64,000 nt of DNA, taken from assembly GCF_000152745.1 (NCBI RefSeq), contig NZ_CH672428.1:1691251-1755250 (forward strand), read 5' to 3'. A program made the translations under genes and the position numbers. This document shows, in pieces, positions 28,560-37,839 of this stretch; the first letter of the stretch is position 1; each line of letters starts with the position of its first letter. The notes beneath the pieces are model-generated. The model was given only the letters and a program-made list of their open reading frames with translations. It did no database searches and was not told where the DNA came from. Source of the stretch: Oceanicaulis sp. HTCC2633. Lineage in GTDB: Bacteria; Pseudomonadota; Alphaproteobacteria; Caulobacterales; Maricaulaceae.

Positions 28560-28701
28560 AAGGAAAACAAGGCATGCTCAGCATCGTGGACCTTAATGCG
28601 CGCGCGCTGGAAATGATGCTGAGGCATATTGCCATAGTTTCATCTTCGCCGTTTCCCAGCGATGACACGCATGGACATTGCCTTCATCAGGGAGGGGCGA
28701 C

Positions 28702-30360
28702 ATGACCGCGCTCGCGGGACGACCCAAAACCGGCTTAGACGCCAATGCTATGATTGTCGGCGGCATTCTGCTGCTTGGCGCTCTCTGGTCGCTGTTTGCA
28801 GCGGCCAGCGGCGCAGACGCCAATATGAGACTTCACGCCTGGGTGATCGGGGCCGGCTTCGTGCTGGGCCTGTTCGGCATGGTGGGCGTGTATTCCAATG
28901 GCGGGGTCGAACGCGACCCGGCCCAGTATAACGAGACCATCGTCAAGTACGGCGTGATCGCGTCCATGTTCTGGGCGATCGCGGGCCTGCTGGTCGGCGT
29001 GATCATCGCCTGCCAGCTGGCCTGGCCGGCGCTCCTGTCCTGGGATGCGCTGCCGCAGCTGAACTTCGGTCGTCTGCGTCCGGTGCACACCAGCGCCGTG
29101 ATCTTCGCGTTCGGGGGCAACGTGCTGATCGCCACCAGCTTCTACGTGGTCCAGCGCACCACCCGCGCCCGCCTCGCCGGCGGCGTATGGCCCTGGTTCG
29201 TGTTCTGGGGCTATCAGCTGTTCATCGTGGTCGCGGCCACGGGCTATCTGCTGGGCATCACCCAGTCCAAGGAATACGCCGAGCCCGAATGGTACGCCGA
29301 TCTGTGGCTGACCATCGTCTGGGTCGCGTATCTGCTGGTCTTCCTGGGCACGCTGGCCAAGCGCAAGGAACCGCACATCTATGTGGCGAACTGGTTCTAT
29401 CTGGCCTTCATCGTGACCATCGCGCTGCTGCACGTGGTCAACAATCTGGCCATGCCCGTCTCCTTCCTGGGCTCGCGCTCCTACGCCGCATTCTCGGGCG
29501 TGCAGGACGCCCTGACCCAGTGGTGGTACGGCCACAACGCCGTGGGCTTCTTCCTGACCGCCGGCTTCCTGGCGATCATGTACTACTTCATCCCCAAACG
29601 GGCCGAGCGGCCGGTCTATTCCTACCGCCTGTCGATCATCCATTTCTGGGCGCTGATCTTCATCTACATCTGGGCCGGCCCCCACCACCTGCACTACACG
29701 GCTCTGCCGGAATGGGCGCAGACGCTGGGCATGACCTTCTCGATCATGCTGTGGATGCCGTCCTGGGGCGGGATGATCAACGGCCTGATGACCCTGTCGG
29801 GGGCCTGGGACAAGCTGCGCACCGACCCGGTGATCCGCATGCTGGTCGTCTCGGTGGCCTTCTACGGCATGTCGACCTTTGAAGGCCCGGTCATGTCGGT
29901 CCGCGCGGTGAACTCGCTGTCGCACTATACCGACTGGACCATTGGCCACGTGCATTCGGGCGCTCTGGGCTGGGTGGGATTCATCTCCTTCGGCGCGATC
30001 TACTGCCTTGTTCCCTGGCTGTGGAAGCGCAAGGGCATGTTCTCGCGCGCCCTCATCGAATGGCACTTCTGGATCGCGACCCTGGGCATCCTCCTGTACA
30101 TCACCTCCATGTGGGTGTCGGGCATCATGCAGGGTCTGATGTGGCGCTCCTACGACTCGCTGGGCTTCCTGGAATACTCCTTCGTCCAGACGGTCGAGGC
30201 CATGCATCCCTCCTACATCATCCGCGCTCTGGGCGGCCTGATGTACCTCACTGGCGCGCTTCTGATGGCCTGGAATGTCTACAAGACCATCAAGGGCGAC
30301 GTCGCCGATACCGAGGACGCGGTGAACCCGCAGTCCGCCGCTATCCAACCGGCCGAATAG
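28702..30360 (+). CDS. ccoN: cbb3-type cytochrome c oxidase subunit I
   Basis: Catalytic heme-copper subunit that reduces oxygen to water with high affinity in the cytoplasmic membrane. 552 residues with about 12 hydrophobic segments. Signature stretches include [15 protein letters not shown] (heme ligand His), [27 protein letters not shown] (copper ligands) and [13 protein letters not shown]. The start is ATG 28702, directly after the strong ribosome site GGGAGGGG. It is the first gene of ccoNOQP, and 10 bases separate it from ccoO. The order N-O-Q-P is the usual one. Confidence 0.97.
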   Translation: MTALAGRPKTGLDANAMIVGGILLLGALWSLFAAASGADANMRLHAWVIGAGFVLGLFGMVGVYSNGGVERDPAQYNETIVKYGVIASMFWAIAGLLVGVIIACQLAWPALLSWDALPQLNFGRLRPVHTSAVIFAFGGNVLIATSFYVVQRTTRARLAGGVWPWFVFWGYQLFIVVAATGYLLGITQSKEYAEPEWYADLWLTIVWVAYLLVFLGTLAKRKEPHIYVANWFYLAFIVTIALLHVVNNLAMPVSFLGSRSYAAFSGVQDALTQWWYGHNAVGFFLTAGFLAIMYYFIPKRAERPVYSYRLSIIHFWALIFIYIWAGPHHLHYTALPEWAQTLGMTFSIMLWMPSWGGMINGLMTLSGAWDKLRTDPVIRMLVVSVAFYGMSTFEGPVMSVRAVNSLSHYTDWTIGHVHSGALGWVGFISFGAIYCLVPWLWKRKGMFSRALIEWHFWIATLGILLYITSMWVSGIMQGLMWRSYDSLGFLEYSFVQTVEAMHPSYIIRALGGLMYLTGALLMAWNVYKTIKGDVADTEDAVNPQSAAIQPAE

Positions 30361-30370
30361 GGAGGCGGAT

Positions 30371-31129
30371 ATGGCGAAAAAACAAAATCCGATCTGGGGC
30401 TGGCACAAGAAGGTTCTCGAGCAGAACTCGCTGGTGCTCACCGTGGGCGTCCTGGCTGTCGTCTCCATCGGCGGCCTGGTGGAAATCGCTCCGCTCTTCT
30501 ATCTCGACGAGACCATCGAGGAAGTGGAGGGCGTGCGCCCCTACTCCCCGCTCGCGCTGATGGGCCGCGACATCTACATCCGGGAAGGCTGCTACAATTG
30601 CCACTCCCAGATGGTGCGCCCGCTGCGCGACGAGGTGGAGCGCTATGGCCACTATTCGCTGGCGGCCGAGAGCATGTACGACCACCCCTTCCAGTGGGGC
30701 TCCAAGCGCACCGGGCCGGATCTGGCCCGCGTGGGCAACAAGTACTCGGACGAATGGCACCGCGACCACATGCGCGACCCGCGCTCGGTGGTGCCTGAAT
30801 CCATCATGCCGCCTTATGCGTTCCTGGAAACCACGCGTCTTGAAACCGAAGTGGTGGAAGGCCGCCTGCGGGCCCTGCGCCGGCTGGGCGTGCCCTATAC
30901 CGACGAGATGATCGAGAACGCGGAAGCCGATCTGGAGGCCCAGCTCGATCCGTTCTCGGCCAGCTATGACGCCTTCCTGGCCCGGTATCCGGGCGCGCCG
31001 GTCCGCGATTTCGACGGCAATCCGGAGATGATCTCCGAACTCGACGCCCTGATCGCGTATCTGCAGGTGCTCGGCACCATGGTGGACTTCTCCACCTATG
31101 AAGCCGACGCCGACGAGAATCTGAGGTAG
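30371..31129 (+). CDS. ccoO: cbb3-type cytochrome c oxidase subunit II (mono-heme c)
   Basis: 252-residue membrane-anchored cytochrome c subunit that passes electrons to CcoN. One N-terminal membrane segment (about 19-42). The heme-binding CYNCH is at residues 74-78, with [14 protein letters not shown] and [17 protein letters not shown] as the typical surrounding motifs; Met of IMPPY is the likely distal ligand. GGGAGG precedes the start. Confidence 0.96.
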   Translation: MAKKQNPIWGWHKKVLEQNSLVLTVGVLAVVSIGGLVEIAPLFYLDETIEEVEGVRPYSPLALMGRDIYIREGCYNCHSQMVRPLRDEVERYGHYSLAAESMYDHPFQWGSKRTGPDLARVGNKYSDEWHRDHMRDPRSVVPESIMPPYAFLETTRLETEVVEGRLRALRRLGVPYTDEMIENAEADLEAQLDPFSASYDAFLARYPGAPVRDFDGNPEMISELDALIAYLQVLGTMVDFSTYEADADENLR

Positions 31130-31135
31130 GCCGCC

Positions 31136-31324
31136 ATGTACGAGATGCTTTCAAGCTTCGCACAGACCTGGGGGCTGATCGGCTTCGTCGCGCTCTTCGC
31201 CGGCGTGCTGGTCTACGCCCTCTGGCCGAAAAACCAGGACAAGTTTGACGACGCCGCGCGCGTGCCGCTCGAAGACGACGCACGCCCCGCCGCCGCCTCG
31301 GCCACGGAGGACAATCATGGCTGA
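31136..31324 (+). CDS. ccoQ: cbb3 oxidase small subunit
   Basis: 62 residues: one membrane helix (LIGFVALFAGVLVYALWP) and a short charged tail (NQDKFDDAARVPLEDD). Position and features match CcoQ/FixQ, which stabilises CcoP in the complex. Its last eight bases overlap the ccoP start. Confidence 0.93.
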   Translation: MYEMLSSFAQTWGLIGFVALFAGVLVYALWPKNQDKFDDAARVPLEDDARPAAASATEDNHG

Positions 31325-32279
31325 CGAGCACAAGAAAGACGTCGACGCCTATAGCGGCGTGGACACTACGGGCCATGAATGGGATGGCATCAAGGAGCTG
31401 GACAACCCGCTGCCGCGCTGGTGGGTGTGGGTGTTCTACGCCTCCATCGTCTGGTCGGTGATCTACTGGGTCTTCATGCCGGCCTGGCCCGCCCTGCCCG
31501 GCATGGACGGCCACACCCGCGGCCTGCGCGATCACTCCGAACGGGCCAATGTGGCCGCCGCCGTCGCCGAACTCGAAGCCAGCCGCGCGCCCATGTTCAC
31601 CCGCCTCACCGAGGCGGCGAACACGGGCGGCATCAGCGCCATCGAGGCGGATGCGGACCTTCTGAGCTTCGCGCTCGCGGCGGGATCCTCGGCCTTTGGC
31701 GATAACTGCGCCACTTGTCATGGCGCAGGCGGTCAGGGCGCCATCGGCTACCCGAACCTCAATGATGATGTCTGGCTGTGGGGCGGGTCGTTCGACGAGA
31801 TCCGGCACACCCTGCATGTGGGCATCCGCTGGGAGAGCAATCCCGATACCCGCTTCTCGCAAATGCCGTCCTATGGCCGCGACGAGCTTCTGTCTCGTGA
31901 GGAAATCTCTGCGGTCACCGATTACGTCATGACCCTGTCTGACATGATCGAGCCCACCGAGGCCGGTCAGACCACCGGGGCCGAGATTTTCGATTTCCAG
32001 TGTTCGGCCTGTCATGGCGCGAACGGCATGGGCGACCGCACGCAGGGCGCGCCCAACCTGACCGACCAGGAATGGCTGTACGGCGGCACGCGCGACCAGA
32101 TCTACAACACGATCTGGCGGGGCCCCTATGGCATGATGCCGGCCTGGGAAGGGCGTCTGGATGAGGAAGTCATCACCGCCCTCGCCGCTTACGTTTACTT
32201 GCTGGGCGGCGGTGAAAGCGAAACGATCACTGAAGCCAGTGCGGCGGACGTGATCAACGCCCGGGAGGCGGGGCGCTAG
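31317..32279 (+). CDS. ccoP: cbb3-type cytochrome c oxidase subunit III (di-heme c)
   Basis: 320-residue membrane-anchored di-heme cytochrome c that accepts electrons for the oxidase. The FixP_N-type N-terminus is HEWDGIKELDNPLPRWW, followed by a membrane helix at about 35-58. Heme motifs are CATCH at 131-135 and CSACH at 229-233, each followed by a glycine-rich GxGxG segment. Start ATG 31317 is preceded by GGAGG, inside the end of ccoQ; longer frames do not fit the family. Confidence 0.96.
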   Translation: MADEHKKDVDAYSGVDTTGHEWDGIKELDNPLPRWWVWVFYASIVWSVIYWVFMPAWPALPGMDGHTRGLRDHSERANVAAAVAELEASRAPMFTRLTEAANTGGISAIEADADLLSFALAAGSSAFGDNCATCHGAGGQGAIGYPNLNDDVWLWGGSFDEIRHTLHVGIRWESNPDTRFSQMPSYGRDELLSREEISAVTDYVMTLSDMIEPTEAGQTTGAEIFDFQCSACHGANGMGDRTQGAPNLTDQEWLYGGTRDQIYNTIWRGPYGMMPAWEGRLDEEVITALAAYVYLLGGGESETITEASAADVINAREAGR

Positions 32280-32311
32280 GAACGCCTCGCCCGCACGGGT
32301 CCGACGATCAA

Positions 32312-32347
32312 GCGCCATCTGGTTCTCTGGGGCGAGCCGGATGGCGC
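32312..32347. promoter_or_regulatory. Stable hairpin between ccoP and ccoG
   Basis: GCGCCATCTGG (32312-32322) pairs with CCGGATGGCGC (32337-32347), 11 pairs with one G-U. No U-run follows, so it is more likely an mRNA stabilising or processing element than a terminator; it separates structural from assembly genes. Confidence 0.5.
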
Positions 32348-32384
32348 ACTTGTCTGACTACGCGGCCGGAGGCCGGAGAAGACC

Positions 32385-33878
32385 ATGAACCTGATCAAGA
32401 ATCGTCCCCAAGCGCGGGAACAGGCGGCGGACGGCGTGGAAGCCCATGACGCCGTTGCGGTCAACGCCGCCCATTCGCGCGAACTCTACAAGAAGCGCGA
32501 ACCCATCTATCCCAAGCTAGTCCACGGCAAGTTCCGTCTGGGCAAATGGGTCTTCATGGCGCTGGCCCTGGGCGTCTACTACATCCTGCCCTTCCTGCGC
32601 TGGGACCGCGGCGCGGGCGCGCCCGACCAGGCGGTCCTCGTGGATTTCGCCAATGCCCGCTTCTATTTCTTCTTCATCGAGATCTGGCCCCAGGAAGTCT
32701 ATTACATCACCGGGCTTCTGATCGTCTCGGCGCTGGCGCTGTTCCTGGTGACCTCGCTCTTCGGCCGGGTCTGGTGCGGCTATGCCTGCCCCCAGACCGT
32801 CTGGACCGACCTCTTCATCGCCGTCGAGCGGATGTTCGAGGGCGACCGCAACAAGCGCATCATGCTCGATCGCGCGGAGTGGAGCTTCAACAAGGCTTGG
32901 CGCAAGATCGGCAAGCATGCGGTCTGGCTGCTGATCGCGGCGGCCACGGGCGGCGCCTGGATCCTCTATTTCCACGACGCCTTCGCGGTCGTGAACAATT
33001 TCGTCACCGGCCAGGCCGCGCTGACAAGCTATATCTTCTTCGGCGTGCTGACCTTCACCACCTATGTGCTCGCCGGCACCATGCGCGAGCAGGTCTGCAC
33101 CTATATGTGCCCCTGGCCGCGCATCCAGGGCGCGCTGATCGACAAGGAAGCGCTGAGCGTGACCTATCGCGTCGATCGCGGCGAGCCGCGCGGCCGGCAC
33201 AAGAAGGGCGAAAGCTGGGAAGGCCGCGGCGACTGCATCGACTGCAAGGCCTGCGTCGCCGCCTGCCCGATGGGCATCGACATTCGCGACGGCGACCAGC
33301 TGGAATGCATCAACTGCGCGCTGTGCATCGACGCCTGCGACGACATCATGGCCAAGATCGGTCGCCCCAAGGGGCTGATCGCCTATGACAGCCAGGACAA
33401 TGTCGATCGCCGCGCCCAGGATCTCAAGCCGCGCTACCGGTTCCTCCGCCCGCGCACCATCCTCTATGCCGTGCTGATCGCGGCGGTCGGCGGGCTGATG
33501 ATGTTCAGCCTCATGAACCGGGCGGTTCTCGATCTCAACGCCTATCGCGACCGCAGCCCGAACTATGTGCGCCTGTCTGACGGCTCGGTGCGCAACGGCT
33601 ATACGCTCACGATCCTGAACAAGACCGGCGAGACGCGCACCTATGAGCTGACCATCGAGGGCGACCCCGCCATGCAGCTCCGGGTTCTGGGCGCAGATGA
33701 GACATCTCGTCAGCTTGAAGTCGGCCCCGACCAGACGCAGGATTTCCGGGTATTCGTCACCTTGCCGCGGGATGCGGTGGATGCGCCCTCCGAACCGTTG
33801 AGCTTCATCGTCACAGACATGGAGACCGGCGAGACGGCGCAGACCCGCTCCGCCTTCCAGACCGGAGAGATCCGATGA
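32385..33878 (+). CDS. ccoG: cbb3 oxidase accessory polyferredoxin
   Basis: 497-residue inner-membrane iron-sulfur protein (FixG/RdxA) implicated in copper reduction for oxidase assembly. Several membrane segments lie in the first 260 residues, with GRVWCGYACPQTVWTD and REQVCTYMCPWPRIQ. Two 4Fe-4S motifs follow: CIDCKACVAACP near 284-295 and CINCALCIDACD near 307-318. A C-terminal Ig-like periplasmic domain is preceded by a last membrane helix. The start has GGAG eight bases upstream. Its stop overlaps the ccoH start (ATGA). Confidence 0.95.
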   Translation: MNLIKNRPQAREQAADGVEAHDAVAVNAAHSRELYKKREPIYPKLVHGKFRLGKWVFMALALGVYYILPFLRWDRGAGAPDQAVLVDFANARFYFFFIEIWPQEVYYITGLLIVSALALFLVTSLFGRVWCGYACPQTVWTDLFIAVERMFEGDRNKRIMLDRAEWSFNKAWRKIGKHAVWLLIAAATGGAWILYFHDAFAVVNNFVTGQAALTSYIFFGVLTFTTYVLAGTMREQVCTYMCPWPRIQGALIDKEALSVTYRVDRGEPRGRHKKGESWEGRGDCIDCKACVAACPMGIDIRDGDQLECINCALCIDACDDIMAKIGRPKGLIAYDSQDNVDRRAQDLKPRYRFLRPRTILYAVLIAAVGGLMMFSLMNRAVLDLNAYRDRSPNYVRLSDGSVRNGYTLTILNKTGETRTYELTIEGDPAMQLRVLGADETSRQLEVGPDQTQDFRVFVTLPRDAVDAPSEPLSFIVTDMETGETAQTRSAFQTGEIR

Positions 33879-34369
33879 CCGACTATACCGCCCCAGAGGG
33901 CTCTTCCGGCTTCCGCATCACCGGCTGGCACGTGCTGGCGGGCATGATCCTGTTCTTCTCCACGATCATCGCGGTGAATGCGGTCTTCATCTCGCTGGCG
34001 GTGCAATCCTTCCCTGGCGAGGACCAGCGTCGCTCCTATGTGCAGGGGCTGGAATACAATGACGTCATCGCCCAGCGGCGCGCCCAGGCGGCGCTCGGCT
34101 GGACAGCCGCGGTCAATCTGGCGGACGACCGGGTGCTGATCCGCGTCACTGATGCGGACGACCAGCCCGTCATGGGCTTGTCGCTGACCGGGGCGCTGCG
34201 CCATCCGGCCAATACCGACCTTGATCACGCCCTCACCTTCAATGAGGCGCGCCCGGGCGTGTATTCCGCCCCGGTCGAGGCTGTCACCGAGGGCAACTGG
34301 ACCCTGCATGCCGAAGCGGAAGACGCGGACGCGCCGTTCGTGCTGGAGCGCGAGTTGTGGCGTCAGTAG
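33875..34369 (+). CDS. ccoH: cbb3 oxidase assembly protein FixH/CcoH
   Basis: 164 residues: one N-terminal membrane helix (HVLAGMILFFSTIIAVNAVFI) and a periplasmic domain (RPGVYSAPVEAVTEGNWTLHAEAED). This is the FixH architecture. It is needed for stable cbb3 assembly in other bacteria. Translationally coupled to ccoG by a four-base overlap and to ccoI by a 13-base overlap. Confidence 0.93.
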   Translation: MTDYTAPEGSSGFRITGWHVLAGMILFFSTIIAVNAVFISLAVQSFPGEDQRRSYVQGLEYNDVIAQRRAQAALGWTAAVNLADDRVLIRVTDADDQPVMGLSLTGALRHPANTDLDHALTFNEARPGVYSAPVEAVTEGNWTLHAEAEDADAPFVLERELWRQ

Positions 34370-36579
34370 AGCCTGTTCTCGGCCCCGCGATTGCGCAGGC
34401 GGGTTCGCCCGCCCAAGCCCATGGGGACGAGATCACCGCCTTTGTGCGCGAGACCGAAGAGGGCAAGGCGATTGATCTTGCCGTCGAGGGGGCTCATTGC
34501 GCCGCCTGCATCGTCAAGATCGAGGACGGGCTGCAAAAGCTCGACGGCGTCAAGCGCGCCCGCCTGAACCTCTCAACCGGACGTCTGGCGGTGAAGTTTC
34601 ATGGCGCGGACGCCAAGGCCGAAGAGATCGTGGGTCGGCTGGAGCATCTGGGCTATCGCGCCCGGCCCTATCAGCCTGAAACCGCAGACGACCCCAAATC
34701 CGATGAAGAGAAGCGCCTCTTGCGCGCCCTCGGCGTGGCGGGCTTCGCCTCCGCCAATGTGATGCTGCTGTCCATCTCGGTCTGGGCGGGGGAAGGCGAG
34801 ATGAGCCTTCCCACCATCACCCTGATGCACTGGATTTCCGGGCTGATCGCCCTGCCCGCCGTCGCCTATTCGGGCTGGCCCTTCTTCAAGAACGCCATTG
34901 CGGGCATCAAAAGCCGCAACGTGAACATGGACCTGCCGATCTCGCTGGCGGTGCTGCTGGCGTGCGGCCTGTCGATCTATGAGACGGCGCTCGGTCATGG
35001 CGCGGCGTATTTCGATGCCGCGATCATGCTGTTGTTCTTCCTGCTGATCGGTCGGTTTCTGGATGTGCGACTGCGCGCCCGCGCCGGTCAGGCGGCCCGC
35101 GACCTCGCCGCGCTTCAGGCCCGCATCGCCCACCGCATCGAACCGGATGGCGCGATCAAGGCCATTCCAGCGCGTGACGTGAAACCGGGCGATCTGCTGC
35201 GCATTGCACCGGGCGACCGCCTGCCGGTCGATGGCGTCATCATCGAAGGCCGTGGCGAGATCGACGCCGCGCTTGTCACCGGCGAGACCCAGCCGCAAAT
35301 GCTGGAGCCGGGGAGCACGGTCTATTCGGGCATGATCAATCTCAACGCGCCTCTGACCGTGAAGGCCACCGCCGCCCGCGATGATTCCCTGCTGGCGGAA
35401 ATCGCGCGTCTGGTGGAAGCGGGCGAACAGGGCCGCTCGCGCTATGTGCGCTATGCCGACAAGGCCGCCCGCGCCTATGTGCCGGGCGTCTTCATCATGG
35501 CGCTCGTCACGCTAATCGGCTGGCTCGGCGTCACCGGAAACGTCCACGACGCGGTGATGAACGCCATCGCGGTGCTCATCATCACCTGCCCCTGCGCACT
35601 GGCGCTGGTGGTCCCCGCCGTTCAGGTGGTGGCCTCGGGTCGGCTCTATGGCGAGGGCGTGCTGGTCAAATCCGGCGACGCGCTGGAGCGGCTCGCAGAA
35701 GCGAAATCGGTGGTGTTTGACAAGACCGGCACGCTGACGCTCGGCCGACCCAGCCTGATCAATCGCGACGACATCTCGCCCCGCGCGCTCACTCTCGCCG
35801 CCCGGCTGGCGCGCGGCTCGCGTCACCCCATCTCTCGCGCGGTTGCGGACGCCGCAGGCCCCGGCCCGCTGGCCGATGATCTTCAGGAAATTGCGGGCGG
35901 CGGCCTGACCGGCACGGCTGAAGGCGCGGTAGTCCAGTTTGGCTCTGCGAGCTGGCTTGGCCTTGAAAAACAGGGCCAGGACCCTGACCCGTCGGTTCTG
36001 GAAGCCTGGCTTCTGGTTGAAGGCGAAACACCGGTCCGTTTTGTCTTTTCAGATGGTTTGCGGGCGGACGCGCCCGAGGCCGTCACGGGCCTGAAAGCCC
36101 AGGGCCTGCCCGTCGAGCTTCTGTCGGGCGATCGCGAAGCGCCGGTCGCCGCCGCGGCCCATGCGCTCGGTCTTGATCGGTATCAGGCGGGGCTGAAACC
36201 CCAGGACAAGATCGCGCGGATCAACGCTCTGAATGAAGCGGGCGAGGCCCCGATCATGGTGGGCGACGGCATCAATGACGCCCCGGCGCTGGCGGCGGCC
36301 CATGTCTCCATCTCCATGGGTTCGGCGGCGGACATTTCACGCTCGGCGGCCGATCTCGTCATTCAGGGCGACCGGCTGGCCGCCCTGCCCCGCGCGGTTG
36401 AGATCGCCCGGGCCGCAAAGGCGCGGATGATGGAGAATTTCACCCTCGCCAACATCTACAACGTCATCGCCGTACCGCTGGCGGTGTTTGGTCTGGTCAC
36501 CCCGCTCGTGGCCGCCATCGCCATGTCCGCCAGCTCGCTCGTGGTGATGGCCAACGCATTGAGGCTCTGGCGCGCATGA
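34357..36579 (+). CDS. ccoI: Copper-transporting P1B-type ATPase for cbb3 assembly
   Basis: 740-residue Cu+-exporting ATPase (FixI/CcoI) that supplies copper to the oxidase. An N-terminal heavy-metal domain has GAHCAACIVKIEDG (Cys48, Cys51). The membrane CPC motif is in TCPCALALVV, near residue 411; the phosphorylation site DKTGTLT is near 455; the hinge motif GDGINDAPAL is near 640. The GTG start at 34357 lies inside ccoH; there is no better ATG. The stop overlaps the ccoS start. Confidence 0.95.
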   Translation: MASVEPVLGPAIAQAGSPAQAHGDEITAFVRETEEGKAIDLAVEGAHCAACIVKIEDGLQKLDGVKRARLNLSTGRLAVKFHGADAKAEEIVGRLEHLGYRARPYQPETADDPKSDEEKRLLRALGVAGFASANVMLLSISVWAGEGEMSLPTITLMHWISGLIALPAVAYSGWPFFKNAIAGIKSRNVNMDLPISLAVLLACGLSIYETALGHGAAYFDAAIMLLFFLLIGRFLDVRLRARAGQAARDLAALQARIAHRIEPDGAIKAIPARDVKPGDLLRIAPGDRLPVDGVIIEGRGEIDAALVTGETQPQMLEPGSTVYSGMINLNAPLTVKATAARDDSLLAEIARLVEAGEQGRSRYVRYADKAARAYVPGVFIMALVTLIGWLGVTGNVHDAVMNAIAVLIITCPCALALVVPAVQVVASGRLYGEGVLVKSGDALERLAEAKSVVFDKTGTLTLGRPSLINRDDISPRALTLAARLARGSRHPISRAVADAAGPGPLADDLQEIAGGGLTGTAEGAVVQFGSASWLGLEKQGQDPDPSVLEAWLLVEGETPVRFVFSDGLRADAPEAVTGLKAQGLPVELLSGDREAPVAAAAHALGLDRYQAGLKPQDKIARINALNEAGEAPIMVGDGINDAPALAAAHVSISMGSAADISRSAADLVIQGDRLAALPRAVEIARAAKARMMENFTLANIYNVIAVPLAVFGLVTPLVAAIAMSASSLVVMANALRLWRA

Positions 36580-36746
36580 CCGCTCTACTCTGGCTGATCC
36601 CCGCCGCCCTCATGCTCGGCGCGATGGGTTTGCTCGGCTTCTTCTGGGCGATGAAGTCGGGTCAGTATGACGATCTCGACGGCGCCGCCGAACGCATCCT
36701 CATCGATGATGACGGACCCATCGTGGATGACGAGGACGAGCGCTAG
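36576..36746 (+). CDS. ccoS: cbb3 oxidase maturation protein CcoS
   Basis: 56 residues: one membrane helix (LLWLIPAALMLGAMGLLGFFW) followed by MKSGQYDDLDGAAERIL and an acidic tail (DDDGPIVDDEDER). The SGQYDDLDG-like segment is the CcoS/FixS hallmark. Its ATG overlaps the ccoI stop (ATGA). Required in other bacteria for cofactor insertion into CcoN. Repeat copy C follows. Confidence 0.95.
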   Translation: MTALLWLIPAALMLGAMGLLGFFWAMKSGQYDDLDGAAERILIDDDGPIVDDEDER

Positions 36747-36758
36747 TTCATAAAACAC

Positions 36759-36855
36759 TGAAACCCCGGCCATGGAGCCGGGGTCTCTGTGAGGACAAGG
36801 CGTTTTATTCTGAAGGAGGTCCCGGGTCTCGCTCTCGCTCGCCCGGGATTTCAGC
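36759..36855. repeat. Double-hairpin convergent-gene repeat, copy C
   Basis: Same orientation as copy B. CCCCGGC..GCCGGGG with a shorter loop, then TCCCGGG..CCCGGGA around a CTCGCTCTCGCTCG-type loop. Fills the gap between the convergent ends of ccoS and the DUF2189 gene. Confidence 0.78.
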
Positions 36856-36861
36856 CTTGGA

Positions 36862-37659
36862 TCAGGCGTGGTTCTTCTCGGCCAGACGCGCCTCGACTTC
36901 CTTGGCGCTCGGTTTCGGGCGCGGGTTGAAGTCCTTGTAGGCGCGCCAGCTGGCATGGGCGATCAACGGGAAGGTGATCGCGATGCCGACCCCGAACAGC
37001 GCAAGACCCGCCCCGGTCGCAAAGGCGATGATCCAGGCCCAGACCAGCATCACCTCGGGCTGCTCCTTGACCGCCTTGATCGAGGCGACCACCGCGGTCA
37101 CCGCATCCACATCCTGATCCACCATCATGGGGAAGGAGAGCGCGGACACCATGAACGCCACGAGCGCCAGAGCCGCGCCGACCAGCGTGCCGATCACCAT
37201 CAGCATGACGCCCTGCACATCGGTGAACAGGAAGGGCAGGAAGCTGTCGAGGCGGAAATCGGCTTCATGGGTGAACAGCGCGAACATCATCTGCGCCAGT
37301 CGCGCCCAGGTCAGGAAGAACACCAGCATCAGCACGCTCAGCAGCGCCAGCTGAGTGAACCGGCCCGCCGGTATCGACCAGAAATCCCACAGACCCGGCG
37401 TCTGGCCCTGATCGCGCATCTGGCTGATGCGGTAGATCCCGATGGCTGAGGCCGGCGCCACCAGCGCAAAACCGCCCATCATCACCGGCACCACCGCGCC
37501 CTGACCGAGTGACCAGAGGCCGACCGTGATCAGAAGGCCGATGACGGTGAAGACAACGCCATAACCGATGGACAGGAAGGGTGCGGCCCGCATGTCGTCA
37601 ATGGCGCCCTTGATCCAGGCCCAGGGGGCATCGCGGCGGACTTTCTCCAGCGTAACCAT
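36862..37659 (-). CDS. DUF2189 integral membrane protein
   Basis: 265 residues with about six hydrophobic segments (IGYGVVFTVIGLLITVGLW, GFALVAPASAIGIY, FTQLALLSVLMLVFFLTWA, GVMLMVIGTLVGAALALVAF, VMLVWAWIIAFATGAGLALFGVGIAITF). The pattern, with FALVAPASAIGIY and FPMMVDQDVD, matches DUF2189, often found next to cytochrome oxidase genes in Alphaproteobacteria. Function unknown; a role in oxidase biogenesis is only suggested by place. The start has GGGAGGAG upstream. It is convergent with the cco operon and divergent from the SDR. Confidence 0.8.
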   Translation of the reverse strand: MVTLEKVRRDAPWAWIKGAIDDMRAAPFLSIGYGVVFTVIGLLITVGLWSLGQGAVVPVMMGGFALVAPASAIGIYRISQMRDQGQTPGLWDFWSIPAGRFTQLALLSVLMLVFFLTWARLAQMMFALFTHEADFRLDSFLPFLFTDVQGVMLMVIGTLVGAALALVAFMVSALSFPMMVDQDVDAVTAVVASIKAVKEQPEVMLVWAWIIAFATGAGLALFGVGIAITFPLIAHASWRAYKDFNPRPKPSAKEVEARLAEKNHA

Positions 37660-37762
37660 GCAAACTCCTCCCTAGAATTTTTGTGTGTATTCCCGAGTGT
37701 GTTCCCATTTCCATGAACTGACAAGATCGTCTCCGGCCCAAGCGCCGATGGACAGGGGCTGA

Positions 37763-37790
37763 AAACTCTGAAACTCTGCGCGAAACTCCG
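37763..37790. repeat. Three short direct repeats AAACTCYG upstream of the SDR gene
   Basis: AAACTCTG at 37763-37770 and 37771-37778, and AAACTCCG at 37783-37790, immediately before operator site 2. Possible activator or RNA polymerase contact sites; meaning unknown. Confidence 0.4.
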
Positions 37791-37792
37791 GA

Positions 37793-37807
37793 GTGAACAG
37801 CGTTCAC
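37793..37807. promoter_or_regulatory. TetR-like operator GTGAAC-N3-GTTCAC (site 2)
   Basis: GTGAACAGCGTTCAC, 32 bases before the SDR start, has the same 6-3-6 core as the site before the monooxygenase at 13199-13217. Confidence 0.6.
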
Positions 37808-37839
37808 GTCAAAACCGGCAATAATCTCAGGGGGAGAGC

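Noticed and set aside
28469-28701. FNR/FixK box before ccoN
   Set aside because: No TTGAT-N4-ATCAA or close variant found on either strand.
28735-30468. Long minus-strand open frame opposite ccoN
   Set aside because: Antisense of an unmistakable cbb3 oxidase subunit; composition is dominated by His, Asp and Gln with no domain.
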